NCBI GenBank assembly: GCA_030407315.1
Contig: JALQPE010002736.1
Location: 1-58,405 of the forward strand
Length of the DNA: 58,405 bases
Direction: 5' to 3'
DNA from: Asparagopsis taxiformis
Taxonomy: Eukaryota; Rhodophyta; Florideophyceae; Bonnemaisoniales; Bonnemaisoniaceae
The number at the start of each line of letters is the position of its first letter. Within the stretch, counting starts at the first letter, position 1. This document shows positions 11,935 through 21,699 of this stretch, in pieces. A program made the translations under genes and the position numbers. The notes beneath the pieces were generated by a model that was not told the origin of the DNA, did no database searches, and saw only the letters and a program-made list of their open reading frames with translations.

Positions 11935-13129
11935 ATGGCTAGACTTCCCAGCAGACTGAGAGACCAAACGCGAGCAAGGGTGATTGATCGCAACACTAGA
12001 AATATTATTCTCCTCGTGAGATGTAGGTTGATGAACGCATCGAGACCATTGGGAATGTACTTCCTCAATGAGGCGCAGAGGGAGTACATGGACTTGCAAT
12101 TGAAACAGGAGCGTCGTTACAGTATATCTGAGAGTCGTTTCGATCTTGAAAATCTGGACGATCATGAGTGTCTCAGACGCTTCCGATTACTCAAAAAAGA
12201 CGTTGTGCGAGTGGTTTCACTTCTAGGATGGGGGAAGAGTTATTTTCAACTTCAAGGAGGGGATATCGTGCGAGTGGTATTGAGGCGTTCTGCATCATTG
12301 CAAGGAGACTCAGTACTCCATGTGTGTGGAGCGATTTAGAGAAGGAGTTTGGGAGGTCTGGATCGGCACTATGTGAGATATTCTACGAGACTATTGAACA
12401 ATTGTACAAGAAGAAAGGTCATTTGGTGGAAGAATTAAAAGCAGGGCTCGTAATTGAAAGATGTGAAGAATATGCGACAAAGGTGTTCGAATCAGGGGCT
12501 CCATTGGATAGTTGTGTTGGGTGTGTAGATGGAACGAATATTTTTATCGCACGGCCGGCCGGGGATATGCAGAGAGAAGCGTACAATGGTCACAAAAGCG
12601 CCACTGTATCAAATTTCAAGCTCTAACATTGCCGGATGGAATAATATTACACATGAGTGGTCCGGTAGAAGGATGTAGACATGACATGACCATGTTCAGA
12701 CAATCAAATCTCAATCATCACCTGAATGAGCATATGGAAATTTCTGGGCGGCAGTTCTATGTATATGCGGACTCAGCCTACCAGTTGCAGCCGTACATGA
12801 TGGTTGGATATAGAGGCAGCAATTTGTCCTCTCAACAAAGAATATTCAATAGACGAATGTCGAAGGCACGAATATCTGTTGAGTGGACTTTCAAGGAGAT
12901 TAAGAAGTACTATACACATGTCGATGTAACGCGAAAGATGGTTGAGGGTAAGTCTCCAGTTGGTTTGTGGTACTACGCAGCTGCACTACTTCTAAATTTC
13001 AGAACATGTTTATATGGCTCCCAGACAAGCCGATACTTTAATTGCCACCCGCCTTCGTTGGAATCATATATGAATCTTCCAGTTTCTACAAATGCAAGTA
13101 CAGCGCTAGGAACGGATGGGGAGAGCTGA
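11935..13129 (+). pseudogene. PIF/Harbinger DDE transposase (DDE_Tnp_4 type), two frameshifts
   Basis: The ATG at 11935 opens an N-terminal region (FRLLKKDVVRVVSLLGW near 12180-12230) typical of the helical part of Harbinger nucleases. It continues with RLSTPCVWSDLEKEFGRS in a second frame. The catalytic core follows: CVGCVDGTNIFI (first Asp, near 12525), then in a third frame CRHDMTMFRQS, FYVYADSAYQ (Asp, near 12770) and ARISVEWTFKEIK (Glu, near 12890). The shifts are near 12265 and 12605, where homology is continuous across the break, so introns are unlikely. All three acidic positions are still visible. The protein would cut and join transposon ends in the nucleus. This copy can no longer be translated whole. 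Confidence 0.8.
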
Positions 13130-13283
13130 CGTTTGAATGCAATAGTAGAGTTTATTTAGACAGTTGATAATTGACACTAAGGTACATCCCGAGGTTTTGC
13201 GTGGTGCGTGCGGAACAGCAGCGCCGGTTCATCGCACAAGATGTGCCTGTAGTCCTGATAGACAAAATAAACTCTTTGAATAG

Positions 13284-13580
13284 GTATTCCTCGATGTCGA
13301 TATTCCGGAAAAGACTTCCATCGAATTCTTCGATCAGAAAGACTGTCTGATTCAAAGGTTGTTCGTGCCGGCGATGAACAAGGGTATCAGTTTTGCTGGT
13401 CTTATTGTTAAGACGAGAGGGGAACCCATTCCCAGAATCTACTCTGTGAGAGTCAAGCTTGGTACATCTTCTATTGATGAATTTTCTAGAGAGTACACCA
13501 CCTTGGATACACCAAATACGCTGGAGCAACGTCTTGACGTTGTCGTTTTGGATATCATCCTTTTCGGAGAACCGGAATAA
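13284..13580 (+). pseudogene. Unrecognised coding fragment, perhaps a captured 3' exon
   Basis: After a stop at 13281-13283, a 98-codon frame runs to the TAA at 13578-13580. Its composition looks protein-like (FLDVDIPEKTSIEFFDQ, FVPAMNKGISFAGLIVKT, EYTTLDTPNTLEQRLDVVVL) and there is no start codon near its beginning. An acceptor-like TTTGAATAG precedes it, so it may be a terminal exon whose upstream exons are missing. It lies inside the proposed Harbinger element, which also contains a DmX-like fragment, so it may be captured host sequence. I do not recognise the family. Confidence 0.35.
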
Positions 13581-14525
13581 GCATGAATTGCAAATTCCAG
13601 CTTAGTGGAATTGGGTCGTTACAATACCAATTAATCACGAGTGTGTTGAACACCTGCGTTCTCCAGTAGCTGATAAGTTTTGTTATGCGTACCTCAAAAT
13701 GTTGAGGGTGTATGATGTCTCTGCTTTCTCTAGCATTGGACCATTAACTAATGCACATGCACGCCATGGCGTCTGGAACATCCTGAAAATATAGTATTAG
13801 ACGAAGAGAAAAAGGTGGCGGACAAGCGGTCCAGAACTAATCAGCCAGTCTGCTGTAAACCTTGTGAGTTGAGCATCAGTCTGCATAGCTGCGGCCGTGA
13901 TAAAATTTGTCAGACGATAGAGTCGTTGCAGCGTGTATCAGTCACGTCAATATTATGTAAAATGGAATAGAACATTTGTTGAGAACAGGAGATGATAGTG
14001 AGCTGTGACTGCCGTTGTTACCAGAATGGCGCGCTAGACTATACCTTGCACGTGCATTACATTTTCTGCATGTTAAAGTCCTAGAGTTTCCTCTCCGGTC
14101 GAATCCAATCGGTGTCTCGTACAGAAAACTCAAAGACAGGCAGATGCGATGGCCAGATATTTGCTTTTGTACCCAATTGACATTGAGCGCACTCGGTGCA
14201 GTCTACCTGGTGAAATAAACCCCCTGTCATGTGGTTGACATGCACAAGATCCAAGCAATACAGTAGCCATACCAGCCTTGAATGGCATCCATGTGACATT
14301 CTCCGTCATAGTCATAATGACAGGACATTCGCATTGCAGACCTCAAGGTCAATATGCCAGGGGGCATCACCAACAAACGATTACGAGAGAACACTCTACA
14401 TTGTTCTGATTCAATATTTGCAGGTTGCATAGCACTCTCACACGGTTCGGATAACATCCGGGGTCAAGATCCTTTTCTTCATCGACACATGGTAGCTCTG
14501 AATACAAGTGCTGCCGAGCCGCATG
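13581..14525. other. Gene-free stretch inside the Harbinger-like unit
   Basis: Short frames only. Nothing is recognised before the target-site duplication of the gypsy element at 14526. Confidence 0.4.
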
Positions 14526-14530
14526 CCCAC
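14526..14530. repeat. Target-site duplication CCCAC, left
   Basis: CCCAC directly abuts the left LTR and is repeated directly after the right LTR at 20120-20124. Confidence 0.9.
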
Positions 14531-14858
14531 TGTAGTTAATCGTGGTTTGAGTTTTTGTTGAGGTGGTTTTTCCTGCCTCCTTTACTTCTACTCTCTGCTA
14601 CCTGCGTTTAAATACACTCGATATCTCCCTAGCTATGTTTTCTGTTTCATTGACTATGTCCAATTCCCAGCGATAAACAGCTTGCACCGCCAAAGTTTCC
14701 TAGTTAGCCAGTCAAAAAGAAAAGGTCTTCCATTAATTGGGTAGCATTTGGCTGCGCCAAACGGAGTCTTGAGAGGAAATACAGGAAAGATGATAATGGG
14801 CATAATAGAACCGAATTTGGGATCTCCATTTGAATCGCATTATTTGGAATGCGTGACA
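14531..14858 (-). repeat. 3' LTR of the young gypsy element
   Basis: 328 bp, beginning TGTAGTTAATC and ending GCGTGACA on the plus strand. It matches 19792-20119 base for base as read. Confidence 0.95.
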
Positions 14859-14871
14859 GCCCCTTCTTTTT
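14859..14871 (-). promoter_or_regulatory. Polypurine tract of the young gypsy element
   Basis: The minus strand reads AAAAAGAAGGGGC immediately before the TGTCACG start of the 3' LTR. This is the expected position and composition for the plus-strand primer. Confidence 0.8.
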
Positions 14872-14880
14872 GAAGAGCCA

Positions 14881-17800
14881 CTAAGCATTTCGAGCAGCTC
14901 TGACCAGATCTTGGTCTGAATAGCTGTCTAGAAACCTGTCCAGCAACACTGGAATATCCTCGCGCATGATGTCCATTGGCTCCCATGTAGGCTCCTCGTG
15001 GTCAAATCCACGCCACTTGCAGCAAACTTCATAGCGTCCAATTGCGTCGTTGAAGCGTAATCCTAGTATCTTAGTGACGGTTTCGTAGTGCGGGCTATTG
15101 TGGTCAATAGAATCCAATAAATCTTGAGTGACGTCCAGCGATGAATCAGCATAGAACTTGAGTCTATTGCAATGAATTGTGTGTAGTTTCTTGGATATCA
15201 TATCTTCCACCTCGTAGGTGTAATCTGATAATGCCCTTGTGATTCTCTGCGGCCCTGTCCATTTGACTCGCAACTTATCTCCATGTTGAGATACAACCTT
15301 AGCTACCAATACGAAATCCCCGACATCAAAGTTGACATCTTGTGCATTAGTTTTTTCGTTGTGAGCTTTGATTGAACGTTCCCTATTTCTTGTTCTGCTT
15401 GCTGCAACACTTTTGTGAAACTCCTCCAATGATTGTTGGAGTGACTGCACATTGCATATCTTCTGTGCTTTGACGAAAGATATGCTCTTGGTTTTTGTAG
15501 CACGTGGCTTGAGCATCGTTCGCAATGGATTGTCTGCAGGAAGCTGTGTCATTACTGTTATCGGCGCAAGGTTAGCTAGTCCAGTGCGAGGTGTGTGGTT
15601 AATTATGCTTTGAACAAGTGGTAGCACAGATGGCCAATCCTTTTCGCGCAAGCGAAACTCAGAGAGAAGAGCTCTCGTTGCCCTTAAGACTTGTTTGCAT
15701 ATAGCCTCAACTGTTCCGTTGGCTTGTGGAGTGTATGGAGTTGTGAAATGATGCTGCGCATGTAATGAACGGTTGAGTGCATTCATCAATGTATTTTTAT
15801 AATGCGGACCGCGATCTGAGTTGCATGATAGGACGACACCGAATGTTGTAAACCACTTGAGCAATGTTTGACATGTTGTCAGCGCATCAGCATTCTTGCA
15901 AGGTTCAAGCCAGCTGTACATGGAAGCGTCATCCATGACTATTAGCACGTAGCTGTAACCATCTTTGCTGTCCCCCATGTATAAAAAATCAAAATGAATA
16001 AGCTCATTCAGTTTGTCTGCATGTAGTGCATGCCCCATTGGCCTTGCTACCTTCTCTCCGCCAATCGTGGATAAGCAATGCAAGAAAGAATTGCAGAACG
16101 CCTTGATGTCCGCCTCAATTGTATTACATACACAGTAAGACTTGATTGCAAATGTAGTTGTAGCGACTCCGCGATGACCTCCACGACCGCAATGACCCAC
16201 AATGCATATGCGCATCTGCAATTGGATGGAATTAGAAGGTATCCAGATTGTCCCAGATTCAGAACGTATCAATCCATCTTGAAGACATCCCATGGGTTCC
16301 TCCCCTTCGTCTAATGCCTCACGCTGCGCGGTGTAAATTTCCTCGTCACTGGGCCAGGTAAAATCAGGATCTAAGTCAGGCGCGACTGGTGCGCGAAATA
16401 ATGCAGAAAGTTGCACGGATTTACCTTCATGCAGGGGCTTACTGCCCCAGCGCGAGAGGAGGTCTGCCCAAACATTATCATCTCCAGCAACATGAGAAAT
16501 AGTGTAGCGAAAAGCAGAAAGTTTCAAAGCCCAACGCTCAACCTTATTGGCTACATGCTTAGTGATGCTTGGTTTCGTCGAGTAGGGATCGAAAATAAAT
16601 GTGAGGTTCTTGTGATCTGTGAATATGTTGAATCCTCTTGGTCGCATGAGAAGGTAGTCTAGGCGTGAGACAGAAGACACAATGGCATATGCTTCTTTCT
16701 CAATTGTAGACCATCGGCTACTAGCACCTCTGAATGAGCCAGATAGAAACGCAAGAGGCTCATGATGCTGTTCAGCAAATTGTATATCCACCTCATTGGT
16801 TGGCACTTGTGTTAAAATCCCTGCCCAATGCTCTTCAGATGCATCTGTAAACAACTGGAAAGCCTTAGAATCATCTGGATGTGCTAGCATCACGGAATTT
16901 GCTAGTGCATTGCGCACAGCCCCAAACGTTTCCTGGTGTTCGTCTGTCCACAACTGTGAATGCAGTTGGAATTGGGATGCTGCTCTCCGGGTACGAGCTC
17001 CGACGGCTTCATAGACCTTTTCCAATACGCGAACAAGAGGAGCAACAAGCTGTGTGAATTGTGGAATAACACTGCGCATCCAATTGGCTGCACAGATGAA
17101 CTGCTGTAAATCAGCTCCAGTCATAGGCGTTTGTAATTGAAGGAGACTTTGAAGTCTGCTGGGATCCATTGTTATGCCACCACTGGATATAATTCGTCCA
17201 CACCATTTAACCTCCGAAAGGAATAAGCGACACTTAGTAGCATGAAGCTTGATTCGTTTTTTCCTGCATATTGTAAACAGTAATCGAAGCTTTAGAATGA
17301 GTAAGTGTGCAGACTTTGCGTACAATAGTAAATCATCCAGCCATTGTATGATGTCATTCTTCATCACTCCTAGAAGCTGCTGTAGCGTACTCTGAAAGAA
17401 GGCTGCAGCATTTGTTTGGCCCTGCAACACTCTGGTTGGAGTGTAAACACCATTACAAGTGATAAAGCTTTGGCATTCCTGTGAATCCTTATCAAGAGCA
17501 AGCTGAAAGTAGCCATGGCATAGATCAATTATAGCATAGCATTTCGTACCAGCTAATTGGGCCGTTGCTGATTCAATGTTCGGCATCGGCCAACAGTGTG
17601 CGACAGTCTGCATGTTAACGGGACGAAGGTCGACAGTAAAACGAAATCCTTCTGGACCAGACTTGGGGACAATGAGTGGAGCGCAAGCCCATGCACTTTC
17701 ATTATTAGATTTGACGATACCGAGCCGTATGAATTCATCAATCTTGCTACGCATAAATTCCTGTTGTTGCGGGGTATACCGACGTACTTTGACACGAACT

Positions 17801-19740
17801 GGCTTTGCACCATCTTTCAAACGGATCTTCATAGGGGGAGCTCTGATTGGCGGATCCGTTCCCAGCTTTATTCGGAATATGTCTGCAAATTCGAACAATA
17901 GAGTGCTGAATTCTTTAACATAGTCCTGTGGTAATCCTTCCCTTACAGCATTGTGAATCATGGCTTGTATATTCGCTTGAACTTCTTCAACACTCTCTTC
18001 ACCAATAATATCTTCTAGCGTTTCGAGTGCAATGCCATCGTCATATAAAGCGTCTGCGGTAATTGCAGTGTGCATACTTTCCGTACTGTTATCACCTTGC
18101 AAATCTTTGGGTCCAATAGTGTGTTCGTCTGCATCTAGGTGCAGTGGCATCTCTGTGACATTTGCCTCATTTGGATATGTCTGTCCGAGAATCATTGCCA
18201 AGTTAGTTGTATGGGGCGGAGCATGACTGTCTGTACGTCTCTGGGAACGACATTCAAAGCCGACATCCGAGAAGTCTGTGTCGTGGTATATACTACGTAC
18301 GGACACAATGTGGGCGTCCAGGTTGAATCCTAGTGACTGCAGTACAGGGCGTGATATAAGAACTTCAGGCATGTTATGATCAAAGACTAGGAATTCCAAA
18401 TTGCGTAGTCGAAACGGGCCCTCAGATGTCATGAGAGTTGTTGACAGTCTTGCCTTTTTGTGTGCATATATACTTGTGGTGTCACCAGATGTGTCAATAG
18501 CCAATGATACCGGTACTGGATTGGACAATGGGAGCACAGATACAAATACTCCCTGCTCCGCGCATTTGTCAAGGTGATTCTGGCTTAATGCAGAGTGATC
18601 TGCTCCATAATCACCGTTGACGATTACACTCACAGTGTCAGCCAGTTTTGCAAAGTACCTGCCAGTTCCCTGTAATGCTTCACGAGCTTCGGAATCATGA
18701 TTATATGACAAAGAGTTTAGTCTTCCGGATTTAGATCGCTCCGCATAATATTCCTTCAGAAACTTTTCCTTCTCCTTGCTGCTAGTTCTAGGACAATCCC
18801 TTATCATATGCCTTCCATTGCACTTTTCCTTATTGAGGCATAAAGGTAACTGCTTCTTGGATGCATCCTGGCTCTTATCTTCACCTGCGGCAGCTGCGAT
18901 ATTCTTACTACTAGCCGTGCTTACCGTATTTGAACGTTTTGGTAGCGAACAGGGAGATTCAGATAGTGTTGGGGTGTTACGATTAGTTCTAGCTGGAATG
19001 CAAGCGGCTGAGCTATGAAATGATGTATTTTTCAAGGCCTCAGAAGTATTCGCAATCTCTCCAGCTAGTATTTCACCTCTCTGTTGATCCACTGATGCGG
19101 ATCGGACAGGGATGAAGGGGTTACATTGTACAGCTTGCTCAACCACATACTGGTAGAACGAAAGCCAATCAGTTTTCAATGCAGTCTTACACAGGCTCAG
19201 ATCTGCCAGTATCTTACCCTGCAACTCTGCAGGCTTCAGGAGAGCGCATATGTGTGTAGTAGCCACCTGTGGGTTGATTGTTATTAGTGTATCCCAGTGC
19301 CTGCTCCTGAGAAACTTTTTGTATTCCATGAACAGGTTCTTTATACGAAGCTCTGGGTCATCCTCGTATATATTGATTTGCACGTTCGCTATGACAGCCT
19401 GTTCCAAATCATGGGGTGTGATGGAGTCGAGAGAGATGGCAGTCTTCTCTTCCAACCATTTCTTTAGAACGTCCTCATTAAGCTCTTCCACTGTATTGAC
19501 GTCTTTGAATTCCTTGAACTCAACGAGAGACAGCAGCAGGTCGGGGTCGAATGAAGATTTGAGTGAGATAGCAGTAGCTACTCCACCTTGCGCATCAATG
19601 TCGCTAATGCGCTGTAGGTACCGTTGACGTGCTTTCACGAATTCGTCAATGGCTTTGCGACCAAGCTGTCGCAACTCCGGGTGTGTGATAGGGGTGAAAA
19701 GTTGTTGCCCTGTGTGGTGACAGCTGTTTGTAGGTGTCAT
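14881..19740 (-). CDS. Ty3/gypsy Gag-Pol polyprotein with C-terminal chromodomain
   Basis: A single uninterrupted frame of 1619 codons from the ATG at 19740 to TAG at 14881. Approximate residues: Gag 1-300; a CCHC-like zinc knuckle (CLNKEKCNGRHMIRDC) at 300-317; a protease-like stretch with GADHSALS near 375, where the usual D-T/S-G triad is not obvious; reverse transcriptase about 640-900, with FTVDLRPVN and a QWLDDLLLY active site near 800; RNase H from about 960 (FTDASEEHW); integrase with an HC..GGHRG zinc-binding start near 1184, catalytic Asp in HFDFLY and SDRGPH, and Glu in NGTVEA near 1343; and a chromodomain near 1550-1615 (CKWRGFDHEEPTWEP). The chromodomain places it in the chromoviruses, which target marked chromatin. 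Unusual: Trp replaces Tyr/Phe in the Y-X-D-D motif. The frame looks functional. Confidence 0.95.
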   Translation of the reverse strand: MTPTNSCHHTGQQLFTPITHPELRQLGRKAIDEFVKARQRYLQRISDIDAQGGVATAISLKSSFDPDLLLSLVEFKEFKDVNTVEELNEDVLKKWLEEKTAISLDSITPHDLEQAVIANVQINIYEDDPELRIKNLFMEYKKFLRSRHWDTLITINPQVATTHICALLKPAELQGKILADLSLCKTALKTDWLSFYQYVVEQAVQCNPFIPVRSASVDQQRGEILAGEIANTSEALKNTSFHSSAACIPARTNRNTPTLSESPCSLPKRSNTVSTASSKNIAAAAGEDKSQDASKKQLPLCLNKEKCNGRHMIRDCPRTSSKEKEKFLKEYYAERSKSGRLNSLSYNHDSEAREALQGTGRYFAKLADTVSVIVNGDYGADHSALSQNHLDKCAEQGVFVSVLPLSNPVPVSLAIDTSGDTTSIYAHKKARLSTTLMTSEGPFRLRNLEFLVFDHNMPEVLISRPVLQSLGFNLDAHIVSVRSIYHDTDFSDVGFECRSQRRTDSHAPPHTTNLAMILGQTYPNEANVTEMPLHLDADEHTIGPKDLQGDNSTESMHTAITADALYDDGIALETLEDIIGEESVEEVQANIQAMIHNAVREGLPQDYVKEFSTLLFEFADIFRIKLGTDPPIRAPPMKIRLKDGAKPVRVKVRRYTPQQQEFMRSKIDEFIRLGIVKSNNESAWACAPLIVPKSGPEGFRFTVDLRPVNMQTVAHCWPMPNIESATAQLAGTKCYAIIDLCHGYFQLALDKDSQECQSFITCNGVYTPTRVLQGQTNAAAFFQSTLQQLLGVMKNDIIQWLDDLLLYAKSAHLLILKLRLLFTICRKKRIKLHATKCRLFLSEVKWCGRIISSGGITMDPSRLQSLLQLQTPMTGADLQQFICAANWMRSVIPQFTQLVAPLVRVLEKVYEAVGARTRRAASQFQLHSQLWTDEHQETFGAVRNALANSVMLAHPDDSKAFQLFTDASEEHWAGILTQVPTNEVDIQFAEQHHEPLAFLSGSFRGASSRWSTIEKEAYAIVSSVSRLDYLLMRPRGFNIFTDHKNLTFIFDPYSTKPSITKHVANKVERWALKLSAFRYTISHVAGDDNVWADLLSRWGSKPLHEGKSVQLSALFRAPVAPDLDPDFTWPSDEEIYTAQREALDEGEEPMGCLQDGLIRSESGTIWIPSNSIQLQMRICIVGHCGRGGHRGVATTTFAIKSYCVCNTIEADIKAFCNSFLHCLSTIGGEKVARPMGHALHADKLNELIHFDFLYMGDSKDGYSYVLIVMDDASMYSWLEPCKNADALTTCQTLLKWFTTFGVVLSCNSDRGPHYKNTLMNALNRSLHAQHHFTTPYTPQANGTVEAICKQVLRATRALLSEFRLREKDWPSVLPLVQSIINHTPRTGLANLAPITVMTQLPADNPLRTMLKPRATKTKSISFVKAQKICNVQSLQQSLEEFHKSVAASRTRNRERSIKAHNEKTNAQDVNFDVGDFVLVAKVVSQHGDKLRVKWTGPQRITRALSDYTYEVEDMISKKLHTIHCNRLKFYADSSLDVTQDLLDSIDHNSPHYETVTKILGLRFNDAIGRYEVCCKWRGFDHEEPTWEPMDIMREDIPVLLDRFLDSYSDQDLVRAARNA

Positions 19741-19791
19741 TTTTGGGCAAAGAAAACTCAGTAAGCCACAATTGGCTTCACTAGTGATCAC

Positions 19792-20119
19792 TGTAGTTAA
19801 TCGTGGTTTGAGTTTTTGTTGAGGTGGTTTTTCCTGCCTCCTTTACTTCTACTCTCTGCTACCTGCGTTTAAATACACTCGATATCTCCCTAGCTATGTT
19901 TTCTGTTTCATTGACTATGTCCAATTCCCAGCGATAAACAGCTTGCACCGCCAAAGTTTCCTAGTTAGCCAGTCAAAAAGAAAAGGTCTTCCATTAATTG
20001 GGTAGCATTTGGCTGCGCCAAACGGAGTCTTGAGAGGAAATACAGGAAAGATGATAATGGGCATAATAGAACCGAATTTGGGATCTCCATTTGAATCGCA
20101 TTATTTGGAATGCGTGACA
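19792..20119 (-). repeat. 5' LTR of the young gypsy element
   Basis: 328 bp, the second copy of the LTR. In minus orientation it precedes Gag-Pol by 51 nt and must hold the promoter. Confidence 0.95.
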
Positions 20120-20124
20120 CCCAC
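20120..20124. repeat. Target-site duplication CCCAC, right
   Basis: It matches the 5 bp preceding the left LTR. Confidence 0.9.
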
Positions 20125-21699
20125 TATATAATTCCTTCTTCAATGGCAGTTATTCCCCAAGGACATATCTGGCTATTGAAGATGATGTATCTGGTGTGAA
20201 TGTTCCAGATGGACGACTGGCACATTCACTGTGATAACCTTGACTTTTGGGTGGACATGTCCGCCGATACTCGCCGTAGAGCGTAAATCGAAGGGTATCC
20301 AAGGGACCTATTTCAGTTCCAGCAGCATCTTGATCGTTTTATGAGATGTGAACTCTTATGCAACTAAATATAGAGCAGAAAGAGTTGCATATCGTTCATT
20401 CATCTGTGCATAACCGCGGCGTAAAGACAATTACCAGCGCTGCATCGCAGATCTCAACAGCTGCCCTGAGATGCGCAACCATTCGCCCAAGCGGTATAGT
20501 ATAGACCAAGTCCATTAATTTTCATCTAGTTCATCTTTCAACCGGCGCACATGCAGACATCAACTGGGGATCTGTGCACAATGTTGTCAATGCATCCCAT
20601 GTTTTCCGTGGTTTTGGTGTTGTTCCCGACGCACAGCAACATTGTTACGCTGGCCGAGTCACCCTGGGACATTCACATGGAAGTTTGGACCGATTCATCG
20701 GTAACACTGTAGGAATCTGTTCGACTAGGAGATGTTCTTCTTGTCTGTCTGTGAAGGACTCCGTGTTTCGGTTCCGATCTTGACGCAAGGACGTGCGATC
20801 GATACGACGCGTGTAGGATCAGTACTGAGTTTAGCGCTACACCACGCTTCCTGTGCAGTAGGTGCGCTGTTCCGAATGCACAGAGTATTCGAGGGTCTGC
20901 GCAGAGGGATTGTTGGTGGTGAAATTATCGGCCAGAGTCACATGCACGACATGTATGAAGGGGCCGCATCTCCTGATGGGAACACCTGTATTTGCAAGGA
21001 GAGAATATCAGAACGGATTCGGAGGGTTCTGAGTGCAGCAGTTGTGGAAAGGAATCGGGTGAGAAATGGGTGATGAAGATCGTGTCGAGATAACGTTGTT
21101 CAGCATGGAAGACCTATACGCCCATTTGAGCTGAGCTCAGATGGATTGGTAGCGGGGAAAAGTGGAACGGAATGCATTTGAGCGCCAAGCAGCGCACAGG
21201 ACGAAGAAGACAAATGTGTGACGTGCACTGCAGGGTCGGGGAGTCTTCGAGACGGAATCCGTGTCAGACGTGAAGGATCGCCCATCATCAGCAGTAGGCT
21301 AGACCCGAGGCAATGTACTAGTTGTCTGAGAGATTGGACTACCCTCGAGGAGTAACGAACCAAGCTTGAAATGTATATCGAGGGAAGATTTGGACAGCCA
21401 TGAAGACACTCGAACTCTTGATCTCACATTTCCTGCGCTCGAAACTTAAGTTTGAAAAACTTTTCATCTGTTTTAAAAAACAAAAATTCTATAATGTCGA
21501 CAAGACTAAGACCTCAACGCAACCATATCCACGATAGCCAACAGTCCAATAGCTTGCTGAAAGCCATCGTCTCACACACAAAACAGACGCTATCGAATGG
21601 AGCGAGGCATTTTATTCGACACTTCCTTCATGCCGTTTCGAGGAGTGAGTGAGAAACTCCAGTTAACTCCGTCCAGTTCATTGCACCACTGGACACAGT
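20125..21699. other. Stretch without a recognised gene; possible broken coding remnant
   Basis: Around 20570-21070 several frames look partly coding (for example VTLGHSHGSLDRFIGNT, and SLALHHASCAVGALF). They are broken by stops and I cannot assign a family. The rest of the stretch shows nothing. Confidence 0.25.

Larger units (their letters stand above)
14531..20119 (-). mobile_element. Complete, very young Ty3/gypsy chromovirus
   Basis: This is a 5589-bp element in minus orientation. It has two 328-bp LTRs that are identical as far as I can read, TG...CA termini, a 5-bp duplication CCCAC, a polypurine tract next to the 3' LTR, and one intact Gag-Pol frame. Identical LTRs mean the insertion is recent, since both LTRs are copied from one template. 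The sequence just inside the 5' LTR (GTGATCACTAGTGAAGCC) does not begin with TGG. First-strand priming may therefore not use an ordinary tRNA 3' end; half-tRNA or self-priming are options. The element sits within the older Harbinger-like unit. Confidence 0.95.
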
